From contig CAUYUJ010016351.1 of assembly GCA_963575745.1 (NCBI GenBank), positions 247,563 to 282,781 on the forward strand: a stretch of 35,219 nucleotides of DNA, given 5' to 3'. Below are positions 17,109 through 26,814 of this stretch, piece by piece; the first letter of the stretch is position 1, and every line of letters begins with the position of its first letter. The position numbers and the translations under genes are program-made. The stretch comes from Prorocentrum cordatum. Taxonomy: Eukaryota > Sar > Dinophyceae > Prorocentrales > Prorocentraceae. The notes under the pieces were generated by a model. The model searched no databases. It was not told where the DNA came from and saw nothing but the letters and a program-made list of their open reading frames with translations.

Positions 17109-18054
17109 GTCGACGGCACTTTCGGATGCGGCGTCGACTTCTGCTTTGTCTGGCATCGATCTGGTTCTATCAGGGCAGGCGTTTGATCCGACGTCGTCGG
17201 CGTCCGAAGAGATATTCCACAAATCTGCGCTGGCAATTCTCCAGTCTTCCGAGGAGGGTGGCAGGTGTCATTTTCAGGGCGTTGTAATTGCATGCGACAG
17301 TAGTCCTCCCGATGTACATTACGCGGAGGGTTCTCCGCGGAAGCGGAAGGATCCGTCTTCGGAAGGGAAGGCGGCCGACGTGGTTATGGTGGACAAGACG
17401 GGGCCCATCTGCGCGTGCTTCTGGGGTGACGCCGCTGAAGATATCTGCAGCATCTGGCGCGCTGTACAGGAGCGTCGCCATCGGGGCGACGTTGCTCCGT
17501 GCGTCGTGGACCTGTCCAAGGTTCGCATCCAGGGAGCGGGGAAGAACAATTGGAATGGGGAGCTCCTGACGCGGATTCGTATGTTGACGTCTATCGAAGC
17601 TGTTGGCGGAGAGATGGGCACGACAGCGCAGGTTCTGTCTGGTCCGACGTCGGAGAATCTCATCCAGATGAGGTATGCGGTTCCTCCTTCGGATTGTTGC
17701 GTTTCCGTCTTTCGTTCTCTCCGCAACAAATTAAACCCTCCATTCCGGTTGTCGGTTAAAGGTAAAGCGATGGATCTGCAATCGTTGGAGATGTCACAAG
17801 GGGGGAACGCGAAACGGATATTCGATATAGTGGACAACAGTGGTCTGCACTTCACTTGCTGCGCCATGAAGCACAATGCGGAGTCCCAGGCGTTGCGGAA
17901 CTTCCAGGACGTCGCGGTCTACTACGGCACAGGCCGCGCGGCCATTGGCAATTCCAAGGGCATGCTTTATCTTTTGAAGGATGCGATGATAATCCCTATC
18001 GGCCAGCCTGCTATGTTGGGCACCGCGAAAACCGAGCAGCTTACTATTCAGTGA
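16978..18054 (+). CDS. RPA-like single-stranded DNA-binding (OB-fold) protein
   Basis: The first ATG in this frame is 16978, inside the preceding frame. A basic patch (SPRKRKDPSSEGK) is followed by VVMVDKTGPICACFWGDAAE, resembling an OB-fold strand pattern. A second such unit spans about 17740-18030: SVKGKAMDL...SQGGNAKRIFDIVDNSG...FTCCAM...VAVYYGTGR and YLLKDAMIIPIG. The order G-K, f-Dl-D-G, then a hydrophobic GxxYY strand is that of RPA70 DNA-binding domains. RPA-like proteins are a known Helitron accessory in plants, where they bind the single-stranded transposition intermediate. It lies upstream of, and on the same strand as, the Helitron genes but 9 kb away, so it may belong to another copy. 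Other OB-fold proteins are possible. Confidence 0.45.
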   Translation: MLPSEPPEKFAASRYYTLLRKSVSEVRPGGSVLRRAEESAVAHESTALSDAASTSALSGIDLVLSGQAFDPTSSASEEIFHKSALAILQSSEEGGRCHFQGVVIACDSSPPDVHYAEGSPRKRKDPSSEGKAADVVMVDKTGPICACFWGDAAEDICSIWRAVQERRHRGDVAPCVVDLSKVRIQGAGKNNWNGELLTRIRMLTSIEAVGGEMGTTAQVLSGPTSENLIQMRYAVPPSDCCVSVFRSLRNKLNPPFRLSVKGKAMDLQSLEMSQGGNAKRIFDIVDNSGLHFTCCAMKHNAESQALRNFQDVAVYYGTGRAAIGNSKGMLYLLKDAMIIPIGQPAMLGTAKTEQLTIQ

Positions 18055-18107
18055 ATTAGGCTATCATGCAGCGGGCTCAGGTGGTGTATGATGTTTATTC
18101 CAGTAGT

Positions 18108-18600
18108 GGTGTTTGAGCCAGTCCCTGAGATCTCGCTTTTCTCGGGCTCTGCTCCTCTCGTCCTTCCTGGCGCGAGTCCTTCAGGTACCTTCTTGTGCGT
18201 CAGTCTTTCGGGCTCCTCGCGGTGTGAGTCGTTCGGGCTCGTCGTCCTGATGTGCGTCGTTCGGGCCCCTCCTTGTGTGTGAGTCGTTCGGGCTCCTCGT
18301 GGTGTGAGTCGTTCGGGCGCTTCGTCCTGGTGTGAATCGTTCGGGCGCCTCCTTGCGTGTGGGTTGTTCGGGCTCCTTGAGATGTGAATCGTTCGGACCC
18401 GTCGTCCTGGTGTGAGTCGTTGGGGCCCCTCCTGGTGGGTGAGTCGTTTGGGCTCCTCGTGGTGTGAGTCGTTGGTGCCTTTTGTCCTGCTGTGAGGCGC
18501 TCGGGCCTGTCCTTCTGGTGAAAGTCGTTCGGGCTCTTCCCTCCACTGCCCTGGCTGTGTCTTGGTATTTGAGCCGGTTCCTGTTATCTCGTCTTCGCTG
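18108..18600 (+). repeat. Satellite array 5 with flanking direct repeats
   Basis: The core array runs from about 18160 to 18540. It is bracketed by similar ~35-bp sequences: tttgagccagtccctgagat at 18112-18131 and tttgagccggttcctgttat at 18567-18586, each followed by ctcg. The flanks also match dispersed copies near 21770, 22225 and 26500. Confidence 0.75.
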
Positions 18601-18670
18601 GTTCTTCCGATGTAACCTGTGCTGTTTCCATCCTCCCTCTGCCCCCTCCATCTTTTCCTTCTCAGTGGAA

Positions 18671-19290
18671 GGCGGAAGAAAATAACTTACTAACTCAATC
18701 GGTCGAGCTCAAGGCTCGAACCATCCTCCAGTTCGTGTTGCCCCCGCCGCCCGCACGGAGCTTTCCCTTTTCGGGCCTGGGGGTGGAGGAAATGTCCAAA
18801 CTGCGTGGTGAGTATGTTTGCGTGTGTGTGTGTGTGTTTGTGTGTGTGTTGGTGCGTGAGCGTGCGTCTTTGAGTATCAGCGGAGGAAGCGTCCTTTTCT
18901 CCCGCTATCCAATCCGCCTCTCTCCCCTCCCTTCTCCCATCCCTCACCCCTCCCCCCAGAAGCGCGGAAGAAACAAACTCGCCAGCTCGATCATCCGAGC
19001 TCAGGGCCCGAGCGATCCTCGACTCCGCTTTACCCAGGGGCCCCCCCCTCGATTCCCTGGCGTAGACGCAGAGGAAATGGAGCACGTGCGTGGGGAATTG
19101 TAGTATCAACGAAGGCTTTCTTTCCCGCTCTCTCATCCCGCCCGCCCCTCCCCCTCCTGCCCGCCCCCCCCTCTCCGCTGGGGAGCGAAGGAAGGGGCTC
19201 AATCGAGCCCGGGGCTCGAGCAATCCTGCAGTTTTTGCGTTGCCCCGCCACGGGGCTGTGTTTGCCGTGGAAGGTCGGCGTGGCGTTCGT
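18671..19290 (+). repeat. Degenerate tandem repeat (three units of ~220-295 bp)
   Basis: Three copies share ggaagaaa, a ctcgatc-g-cgagctcagg block, a gctcgagc-atcct block and, later, gaggaaatg-gc-acgtgcgtggg-like sequence. The starts are near 18671, 18966 and 19187. A (GT)n run at 18816-18850 interrupts the first unit. No gene is seen. Confidence 0.6.
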
Positions 19291-19319
19291 GAGTACTCGC
19301 GTGCAGATGACCGACTTCT

Positions 19320-19455
19320 TCACGATGGTGCAGGTGAACATCCTCACGGTGGTGTTCGTCCCCGAGGCTCGCGCAGGTTCACACCCTCACGATGGTTCTT
19401 GTCCTGTCCCACGTGCAGGTTAACATCCTCACGATGGTTTTCGTCCTCCTCCTGA
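19320..19455 (+). repeat. Short tandem repeat
   Basis: Three imperfect copies of a unit containing gcaggt-aacatcctcacgatggt and ttcgtcc, for example at 19330, 19375 and 19418. Confidence 0.65.
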
Positions 19456-19479
19456 GCTGACGCGGCGCAACTCGCACCG

Positions 19480-19640
19480 CGAGCACGCACGGCGCGCACA
19501 CGCACATGCACGCATTCGCACACACGCACGCAGGTATACACGCACGCACGCACGCGCGCACACGCACGCACACGTTACGCACACACGCGCACTCCTCTCT
19601 CTCTCTCGCACGCACACACGCACGCACGCACATATGCACA
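19480..19640. repeat. (CACG)n/(CACA)n microsatellite
   Basis: A long run of cacgcacgcac and cacacg units, with a related shorter run at 19765-19815. Frames through it on the - strand give Cys/Val/Arg repeats and are not genes. Confidence 0.9.
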
Positions 19641-20440
19641 CATAATTTCTGCCATTATCGATCCTCCCCGCGGTGATTTCGCGAGCGGATCGAGCAGGAT
19701 GACGCTGGAGATACGCCTTCCTACGAGTTGCTCGCCTCCCGCTTTCCCTCGGCTCCCCCCTCATCACGCACGCGCACGCGCGCGCGCGTATGCGCACGCA
19801 CGCGCAACACGCACAAGCACCCAAACGAATTCGAGCGATCGCAGGCTGAATAATAGCAGCCGCCGCTCTGGGACGGCACTGCTCGGAGCGAGCTTGCAGG
19901 CCGCGAGGCCGCGTCTCTCCTTCCTTGCCCGCGCTTCTGGTGATGCCAGCTCCCTCGCCTCAGCAACCTCCACATCCACGCTTCTTATCAGAATGACTCC
20001 TCCTTTCCCTTCCCGTAGAATTAACACGTGAAGCTGGCCGCTGCATTACTGCGGAAGGGCCGCCCACGCTGCGCTTGCCATCTTCTCGCCCCCCTCCCCT
20101 CTCGATCTGGTTCGATCCGTGGACGATCCGTGCAGCGAGGGATTGGCGCGGGGACGTGCGCCGACAAGTGGCTAACGCATGCGCAACTTCGAGGAAACGA
20201 CCCACCCTCCTAGATCCCCGCCGTCCTACATCGCCCCCGCATATCGCTCGCGCAGCGACGCGTACCCAGGGACGCAGTGCGAGATTGCGACCATATGCTT
20301 TGGAAAGAGCTCTCATCTTCATCCACCTATCCCTCGCGGCCGCGGTCGTGAAATGCGCCATTAGGTGGCCGCCGTCCAGATGGTCAGACCTCCTATCGTC
20401 GTGCAAAAATTACAACGTGAGGTTTTTCGCTGCGATCGGC
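19641..20440. other. Unassigned interval
   Basis: Frames up to about 160 codons occur on both strands but overlap each other and show no motif. No RNA gene is recognised. Confidence 0.4.
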
Positions 20441-20465
20441 CTCTGGGGGCTGCGGCGCGAGCAGT

Positions 20466-20570
20466 TTACAACGGCGTATGAGCTGAAGTACTTGTCGAAG
20501 TCTGAACGCAACAATCCTCGTCTGCTCAGGGCTCTACTTTGGTTTGCAAAGCATGCCGTGCGCTAGGAGT
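20466..20570 (+). repeat. ~100-bp dispersed repeat, copy 1
   Basis: acggcgtatgagctgaagta is followed by clear similarity through gaacgca, tctgctc, gcacaac/gctctac-ttggt and catg-cgtgcgc. The partner copy is at 21885-21990. In this copy one frame reads AYELKYLSKSERNNPRLL; in the other the frame is interrupted, so neither is called as a gene. Confidence 0.7.
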
Positions 20571-21044
20571 CGACTCGAGTGACCTGGAGACGTAAATCTG
20601 CCAATCAGCGTTTGCGAAAGAACGCCCATCCCCTCCACCTCTTCCTCACTGGAGATCTCTACCTTGTCCGATGAACTAAGACCACCCAGTTGGTCGACGC
20701 GCGTGGCCGCACCAACGCGCGGCGTAGTTATGCGGAAATAACCGTCGGTTTCTCTACGGAAAATCGGCGACCGCCCGCGCGGTGCTCGGGTTTGTCCGGC
20801 GTGTTCTTGTTTACTCAAGGGTTTTCTATGTCACGAGTCTTTTGTTTTCCCGCTCTGGGCCCGACTCAGGGCCATGGGTTCAAAAAGCACGCTCCCCTCC
20901 AGTTATATCACGCCGTGTCGTCTCTTTGCATTGTGCGCATGATGGACGTATGCTTGTGATAGATACTGTTGAGAGGTATAGTCGGTTCCTCTCATATCTC
21001 GTCTCTCATATGTCGTCTCTCAAAGTTTGACTATGAGGGGTCGG
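20571..21044. other. Unassigned interval
   Basis: No gene is seen. A copy of the ggttcct-tat-tctcgt dispersed motif lies at about 20983-21003. Confidence 0.4.
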
Positions 21045-21175
21045 GGGCGTCGTATGTATCTATACATATGCAAATACTGCACGTGTGGATATGTGTCGAT
21101 GCATAAACATATATGTAGATATATAAATATACATGTATATATGTCTATAGTGTGTATATACATACATATGCACAG
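21045..21175. repeat. AT-rich (TATA/TACA) low-complexity tract
   Basis: This is the most AT-rich stretch of the window, made of tatatg, acatat and gtatat steps. It contrasts sharply with the GC-rich surroundings. Smaller tracts of this kind sit in both copies of the shared 3' module (2845-2930, 9046-9110). Confidence 0.85.
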
Positions 21176-21760
21176 GTCCTCATTCCACCCCTTCCCAAGC
21201 GTTTGAATCGATCAGGACGGTGCAGAAGGCGGTGTGGCGCGTGAGCGACGGGTGTGATTCGTCTGGATGGGTGTTTTTTCACGACGGGTGATTTTGCTAT
21301 GTTCGGCCTTAGAGGGCCCATCTCGGACCTCGGGCGTGGCCCAGACCTCTGGGGGCCCACGTCGTGATCAAAAAGGTCACGTCGGGGCAGGATCGTCGCA
21401 TCTCTGTTGTTCGCAGAAGCGACGGCTGCGAGTCTCAGGCCAAGTGTACTGAATGGACAACCGCAGGTTGTATTGCGCCGCGCATGCTTCAGTGGAAATG
21501 TGCGCGGATGTCGTGCCCATCGCTGTGTCTCCATTTCCTCCCCCTTTTCCCAACTCCCTCGCCCCTCCTCTCTCTCCCCGCGGTCCGATGCAATCTTCAA
21601 GTACGGGAATGACATATTCTGAATTATTTCCCCGTCGGTTGCCGAGATTGAGAGAGCACCGATCACCGAGATTTCTCGCTGCGGCCTCTGAGATTTTGCT
21701 TTTCTGTGGCCCCTCCGTCTCTTTGCATTTTTGTCCCGGAGAGCTCGCTTTTCGGTGACC
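21176..21760. other. Unassigned interval
   Basis: The longest frame (21145-21666, - strand) has no motif. No RNA gene or clear repeat is recognised. Confidence 0.35.
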
Positions 21761-22440
21761 CTGGAACCTAGGCTGGTTCCTGTTAGCTTGTTCCTGGGAT
21801 TTCATTACTGCAGACTCCAGGGAGTTGTGACAAAAGACGGGGATTCACAAGGAATTGCGACAGAGACGTAGGTCCTGAAGAACGGCATATGAGCTGAAGT
21901 ACTGGCCGAAGAGTGAACGCAGGCATCACGCGTCTTCTCGGGGCACAACTTTGGTGTGGAAGGCATGTCGTGCGCAAGGATGTCACCCGTCGGATCTCGC
22001 GACGTAGATGTGCCAGAGGTGCTCGTGTAGTTGCGGCGCCCGTAAATTCCATCCAACGCTACTGCGGAACCACAAGCTGCACAATCGCCAGAAGCTACAC
22101 TGCAAGGAGTGCGTCGCTGGGAAAAATGGGCGTCCTCTCGCAGTTCTCATCCTCCGCCTCTGCCTCGTTTGATTCCTTTTCAGCTGTGTCCTTGGGGTCT
22201 CGCTTTTCTTTGGCCTTGGTTTGTTGGCCGGCTCCTGTGAGTCTGCTTTCGGTGATTCGTTTATTCTCGGTTTCATCATGGACTCTCTTTCTACTTGGCT
22301 CTTTCGGGTTTGGTAGTCGTGCGGGCTCTTGGGATTTCCCGACTGCCGTTTCCAGGGAGTCGCGACCAGGGACGAAGGTTCGCATCGATGTGTGAGAGAG
22401 GCTTATGTCCAGGAGAACTGTGCCATAATCGGGTCCAAGA
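21761..22440 (+). repeat. Dispersed repeat family (ggttcctgtta...tccagggagt)
   Basis: Two related segments (about 21767-21890 and 22225-22440) share ggctggttcctgttag/ggccggctcctgtgag, later tccagggagt-g-gac, ga-gggattc/gaaggttc, and a terminal gtcctgaagaac/gtccaggagaac. A third member lies near 26495-26580 (ggccggttcgtgttatctcg, then cctgggagtcgagac). The second copy of the 20466 repeat is embedded at 21885-21990. Confidence 0.6.
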
Positions 22441-22463
22441 CATTGCGATTCCCTGCCGGTTGT

Positions 22464-22582
22464 CCGTAGCCGTTGTGGCCCATCAGAGGTAGGAGATTAC
22501 AGTCGCATCCGTTCCCCAGGAATCTCCCTGTTGCTGTGAGTTGTCTCCGCCTACCATTTCTGCAGTGAGCTTAGCTTGGCAC
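22464..22582 (+). repeat. Leader repeat, copy 6
   Basis: Spliced-leader-like ccgtagccgttgtggcccat at 22464-22483 keeps the CCGTAGCC start better than any other copy. It is followed by ctgtgagttgtctccgcct (22534) and gcagtgagcttagcttggca (22562), a tandem pair of leader motifs. The last motif ends about 28 bp before ATG 22610. Confidence 0.75.
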
Positions 22583-22609
22583 AGACGTGCTCACTCGACC
22601 TCGCGCGCG

Positions 22610-23350
22610 ATGGCTACTCGTAGTGGCGAGGAACTGCGGAGGGATTGGGATCGTGGTTTCCGTCGTGCACGCCGTGACTCCCCTCCTCGCAGCTGCTCCG
22701 ACGATCGTACGCGCCCACAGGGCGTGAAGCCCGACATCGATGACGTGCTTGCTCAAGGACTATACTTATGGAAGGCGGATCCTAACCCTTGGAACTTCTG
22801 GGAGTGGCGCTCTAAGACTGGGCGTTCGAAAGCAGCTGGCCCATCCCGTAGCTCTGCACCTGCTGGTGCCAGGAGCTCTTCCCCGCGGAGGGGCCGGTCC
22901 ACCAGCGTACCGCGGAGACGCATCCAGAGCAAGGCGCGCAATCGCCGCCGCAGCAAGAGCACCCCGAGGGTACGTGGATATCTGTTGTCGAGTCGCCCGC
23001 GTTCCAGGACGCACACGATGTACCCAGACAAGCCCGATGAGCGCCTCAGCAACACCAAAAACGTGACGGGACGTGAGCAGGAAGCTCGGACACTCCACCG
23101 TCAGCAGGCGCTTGACGAAATCTCCGAGGCTTCTACTGATCGGGGTGATGACGTGGATGGCGCGCAGGCCCACAGGGATAACAGTTCGCCACCCGCACCA
23201 GGGCCTGCACCTACCAGGGAAGAGAGCCATGCGTTTCTGGACGCCCGTATGACTTTGTTGGAGGAACACGTACGGCATTGGGCTCTCGTAGTGTATGCTC
23301 TTTATTGCACGACCGCCGATTGCAGTATTTTCCATTATGATTCTGGGTAG
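22610..23350 (+). CDS. Arg/Ser-rich basic hypothetical protein
   Basis: A 246-residue frame from ATG 22610, directly behind leader copy 6. Residues about 5-30 and 80-130 are very basic, with RS-, SP- and RRR-type runs (SSSPRRGRSTSVPRRR, KARNRRRSKSTPR), typical of nuclear RNA- or DNA-binding tails. Between them lies DIDDVLAQGLYLWKADPNPW-FWEWR, a short conserved-looking Trp-rich patch. The C-terminus is acidic and Pro-rich, ending in a hydrophobic stretch. No catalytic motif is seen. It could be an accessory protein of the mobile elements, given the shared leader, but no function is claimed. Confidence 0.5.
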   Translation: MATRSGEELRRDWDRGFRRARRDSPPRSCSDDRTRPQGVKPDIDDVLAQGLYLWKADPNPWNFWEWRSKTGRSKAAGPSRSSAPAGARSSSPRRGRSTSVPRRRIQSKARNRRRSKSTPRVRGYLLSSRPRSRTHTMYPDKPDERLSNTKNVTGREQEARTLHRQQALDEISEASTDRGDDVDGAQAHRDNSSPPAPGPAPTREESHAFLDARMTLLEEHVRHWALVVYALYCTTADCSIFHYDSG

Positions 23351-23700
23351 AGCGAGTCGGGGCACGGGATGTCGCCTCAATTCAGTGTCCGTTCGTGGAT
23401 TATTTGGTGCAGCTTTCTATATTATGTAATGGTGCTGGTTATTTTGCTCTGGTGATGTGGCTGATTACTGTACTCGCCGTTATTGCATATATTCTCGGTT
23501 GTGGCTGGGTTTCTTTGAGTGTGCGGCAGTGAGCTGCGATGGTGTCTGGTTTCTCGTCCACTCCTGGGATTACCTGGTGTTACACCGCTGCATCAGTAAT
23601 GTGTGGTATCGTTACTTTGCCACGCTGGGAGATCAGGCAGTTTTCTCCGTGGGTGCGTCGCCACCATGGTACAGTGGATTTTTGTTGGGTGATCTCCTCT
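23351..23700. other. Unassigned interval
   Basis: The stretch is T-rich on the + strand. The 83-codon frame at 23457-23708 has no motif. Confidence 0.4.
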
Positions 23701-23704
23701 TCGT

Positions 23705-23860
23705 CTGAGTATTTCGGGTCTCCCCTCGTGGTCAGAGTTTTTCGAGCTCCCCCTCGACGTGTGAGTCGTTCGGCGAGGGGCCTGAACGACTCACACAAGG
23801 AGAAGCCCGAACGAGCCGCTACAGGGCGAGGGGCCCCAACTACTCACATCATCTGTCTCT
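23705..23860. repeat. Satellite fragment with inverted junction
   Basis: Units on the left run in + orientation and units on the right in - orientation. They meet in an inverted repeat at 23761-23794: gtgagtcgttc, a 12-base centre, then gaacgactcac. This is a head-to-head breakpoint of the satellite. Confidence 0.8.
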
Positions 23861-24085
23861 GATCCAGCACGTGCACGCTCTGAGTTTCGCAATTCCTCAG
23901 ATCTGTTCAAGGGGGCCGATCTGGAAAGCAAATTTCTCCTTCTGCTCTCCCTCCACCTCTCCCTCTTATCCTGCCTTTCGCTGTCCACGCCCGGCTTAAT
24001 GGGCGAACTTGCCTGTCAGGTGCAGCTCAGAGCTGCGAGCCTGGCCAGGGCATTGACGTGTGCCGCGTGCGCTCTGCAGAACTGG
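23861..24085. other. Unassigned short interval
   Basis: No gene or repeat is recognised. A pyrimidine-rich patch lies at 23935-23985. Confidence 0.4.
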
Positions 24086-24089
24086 TCGG

Positions 24090-24215
24090 GAAAGATCGCT
24101 GGATCGTCGACGGTGTCGTCCATGGAATTGTCGTCGTCGAAGTCGTCGTTGTCATGGTAAGCATGGACCTTGTCGTCGTCGTTGTCGTTGCCGCCATCAT
24201 CGATGAGTCGTTCCA
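24090..24215 (-). repeat. (GTC)n tract, inverted (GAC)n
   Basis: gtcgtc-rich sequence, the reverse complement of the (GAC)n tracts at 2310, 8541 and 10338, again next to a satellite array. Confidence 0.8.
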
Positions 24216-24224
24216 GCTCGTCGT

Positions 24225-24785
24225 GATGTGAGTCGTTGGGGCTCGTCGTCCTTCGTGATATGAGTCCTTCGGGCTCCTCCTTGTGCGTGAGTCCTTCGGG
24301 CTCCTCGTGGTGTGACTCGGTCCAACCCCCCGTTCCAGAGTGACTCGTTGAGGCTCCTCCTTCTGTGAGGTCCGTTCGGGCTCCACGTGGTGTGAGGTGC
24401 ACGGGCACCAGGTCCTGGTGTCAGTCGTTTGGGCACCTCCTTGCGCGCGACGCGTTCGGGCTCCTCGAGGTGTGAGTCGTTCGGGCAGCATGTCCTGGAG
24501 TGAATCGTTCGGGACTGTCCCAGTGTCTGAGTCGTTCGGGCTCGTCCTGGTGTGAGTCGCATGGGCCCCTCCTTGTGTGTGAGTCGTTCTGGTTCCTCGT
24601 GGTGTGAGTCGTTGGGGCCCTTCCTTGTGGTGTGACTCGTTCGGGCTCCTCGTGGTGTGAGTCGTTCGGGCGCCTCGTCTTGGTTTGAGTCGTTCGGGCC
24701 CTTCCTTGTGGTGTGACTCGTTCGGGCTCCTCGTGGTGTGAGTCGTTGGGGTCTCTCGTCCTGGTGTGAGTCTTTCGGGCTCCTC
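24225..24785 (+). repeat. Satellite array 6
   Basis: GTGAGTCGTTCGGGC units with the usual three linkers. Some linkers differ (ccttccttgtggt), indicating local homogenisation. Confidence 0.9.
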
Positions 24786-25010
24786 GTTGGGCCTGTTGGG
24801 GGCCTCTTGGAGCTCTTGGGGCGCCTTGGTGACCTCTTGGGGGCGTCTTGGGGGCCTCTTGGAGCCTCTTGGGGCCTCCTGGGGGCCTCTTGGGAGCCTC
24901 TTGGGGGCCTCTTGGGGGCCTCTTGGGGGGCCTCTTGGGGGCCTCCTGGAGGCCTCTTGGGAGCCCCCTGGGGGCCTCTTGGGGCTATCTTGGGGCCTCT
25001 TGCGACCTCC
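24786..25010 (+). repeat. 11-bp repeat array, copy 3
   Basis: About 20 units of gggggcctctt are joined to array 6 by the same junction as at 10236 and, inverted, 13455. Confidence 0.9.
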
Positions 25011-25430
25011 TCAGAAGCGCAAATAAGCGCTGACCCCTGAGTTGGACAAAATGAGCCCAAAACCTTCGTACAATCAATGATTTTGCTAAGAAGGAAGAGG
25101 AACGCGGCCCCCTCAGAAGGCCAAAATGAGGTCAGAACCATTGTAAAATCAATGTTTTTGGCTTCTACGACGAGTTCAGGCGCCGAACTCCCTCCCCCCC
25201 CGGGGCCAGAATCCTCGTGAGGGACGTCGTTTTTCGGTCCTCTCAGGCGTCGAAAAAGACTCCCCTGACGACGCTCGGGGCTCCCTCTCCAGGTCCAGGG
25301 GGAGGGGGCAGGGGGAGGGGTAAACCCCTCCCCGAAGGGGAAGAAGGGGGGTTGAGGACAGAGAGGGCTCGCTAAACCACTCACGCCCAAAGGGCTGGTG
25401 GGATTCGAACTGCAAAGGAGCGCAAGACAG
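25011..25430 (+). repeat. Outer flank of the composite satellite
   Basis: Includes gccagaatcctcgtgaggga then cgtcgttttt (25203-25235), matching the inverted copy at 13125-13155. Two related segments at about 25046-25080 and 25121-25160 share ccaaaatgag and gta-aatcaatg-tttt. A GC-rich inverted repeat, aaacccctccccgaaggggaa, is at 25321-25341. No gene is seen. Confidence 0.55.
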
Positions 25431-26107
25431 AGCTAATGCAGGAGTTCGGTTTTCTGTGCGTCGCAGATATGTGACTCGTTGGTTTCTCGTGGTGTGAGTC
25501 TTTGGGGCCCTTCGTCCTTCCTGGTGTGAGTCCTTCGGGCTCCTCCTTGTGTGTGAGTCGTTCGGGCTCGTCGTGATGTGAGTCGTTCGGGCCCCTCGTC
25601 CTGGTGTGAGTCGTTCTGGCCCCTCCTTGTGTGCGAATAGGTCCGTCTCCTCGTGGTGTGCGTCGTTGGGGCCCCTCGTCCTTCGTGGTGGGAGTGCTTC
25701 GGGTACTTCCTTGTGTGTGAGTCGTTCGGGCTCCTCGTGGTGTGAGTCGTTCGGGCCCCTCGTCCTGGTGTGAATCGTTCGGGCCCCTCTTTGTGTGGGG
25801 GTCGTTCGGGATCCTCGTGGTGTGAGTGGTTGGGCCCCTCGTCCTGGTGTGAGTCGTTCGGGCTCCTCCTTGTGTGTGAGTCGTTTCGGCTTTTCGCTGT
25901 GTGAGTCGTTCGGGTTCCTGGCCTTGGTTTGAGTCGTTCGGACGCCTCCTTGCGTGTGAGTCGTTCGGGCTCCTCCAGGTGTGAGTCGTTCGGGCCCTCG
26001 TCCTGGGGTGAGTCGTTCGGGCTCCTCCCAGTGTGTGAGTTGTTGGGGCTCTATGCGGTGTGAGTCGTGGGGGCCCTTCGTCCTGTTGTGAGTCGTTCGG
26101 GCGCGTC
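25431..26107 (+). repeat. Satellite array 7 with left flank
   Basis: Starts with the left-flank block gctaatgcaggagttcggtt, then tgcgtcgcagatatgtgact, and continues as a long array of the core repeat. It is the longest well-ordered run of the three-linker cycle. Confidence 0.9.
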
Positions 26108-26215
26108 CTTGCGTGTGCGTTGTGAGAGCGCTGTACCGTCGCGTATTGAACGTTGCTGCGATGGCAAGGTCTTGCAACCTCGCTAGCGAGCCCCCATGCG
26201 TCGCCATGCAGACGA
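26108..26215 (+). repeat. Right flank of satellite array, copy 2
   Basis: Matches 661-775 (gagagcgctgtac, ctagcgagcccccatgcgtc). Array 7 therefore has both a recognised left and a recognised right flank. Confidence 0.65.
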
Positions 26216-26668
26216 GATTTGCGCGAGAAGGAGCGTCACTCTGCCCGCCCTCCACAAACATGAAGAGACGTTTGCCGTAACCACCCTCCACAGGTGACCC
26301 CGTGTGATATAGGAATCTAAACGTGTGGTAACCGCGTGGTCTGTGGAGGAAATGAGCATAGCTCTCCCAGTTTTACTGAAAGCACACTGAACACTATGCG
26401 TTATCTCCAATCACTGGCGTGCACGATGCCAACCGAGCTGCTGGCCTGGCCTCTCCCCCCTGCCCCTCCCCTGCACGGCCCAACGGGGTCCAAGTATCTT
26501 GGCCGGTTCGTGTTATCTCGGCATTGCTTATTCCTGGGAGTCGAGACTAGGGACTGGGCTCCACAGGGGAGTGTGCTAACGGTTAGGGTCCACAAGGATT
26601 TTGCCGTCAGAGGGCAGAAGGCGCTACGATTCACTAGCGATTTTCCGTAGACATTGTGGTGCAAGTCA
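26216..26668. other. Unassigned interval with an atgagcatagctc block
   Basis: Bases 26341-26365 (ctgtggaggaaatgagcata, then gctc) match 34529-34556 inside the helicase intron, and both are followed within 40 bp by cactga. A member of the ggttcctgttatctcg family is at about 26500. No gene is seen. Confidence 0.5.
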
Positions 26669-26773
26669 GGTTGGCCCAAGCCAGTCTCGACCAGTGCCCG
26701 TCCATCTGCGTGGGGCTTTACTGTGAGCTCCGCGTATCACTTGTGCAGTGAGTTTAGCTCCGCGCGGACGCTC
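26669..26773 (+). repeat. Leader repeat, copy 7, upstream of the OTU gene
   Basis: Tandem motif copies ctgtgagctccgcgtatcac (26721) and gcagtgagtttagctccgcg (26745) are followed by cggacgctc, as in copy 5. A weak spliced-leader-like ggttggcccaagcc is at 26675-26688. The leader ends about 40 bp before ATG 26815. Confidence 0.7.
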
Positions 26774-26814
26774 TTCTTCCGGGGACCTGAGGGCGCGCAG
26801 CAGAGCTCACAGAG

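Noticed and set aside
25387-25412. gggattcgaactg, resembling a reversed tRNA B box
   Set aside because: No matching A box, acceptor stem or cloverleaf pairing around it.
25176-26291. 371-codon open frame on the - strand, and similar long frames at 24197-25390, 9508-10161, 9027-9800 and 3016-3552
   Set aside because: They are translations of the satellite (repeating DSHHEEPERLT-type text) and 11-bp arrays. The repeat unit lacks stops on that strand, so length is no evidence of a gene.
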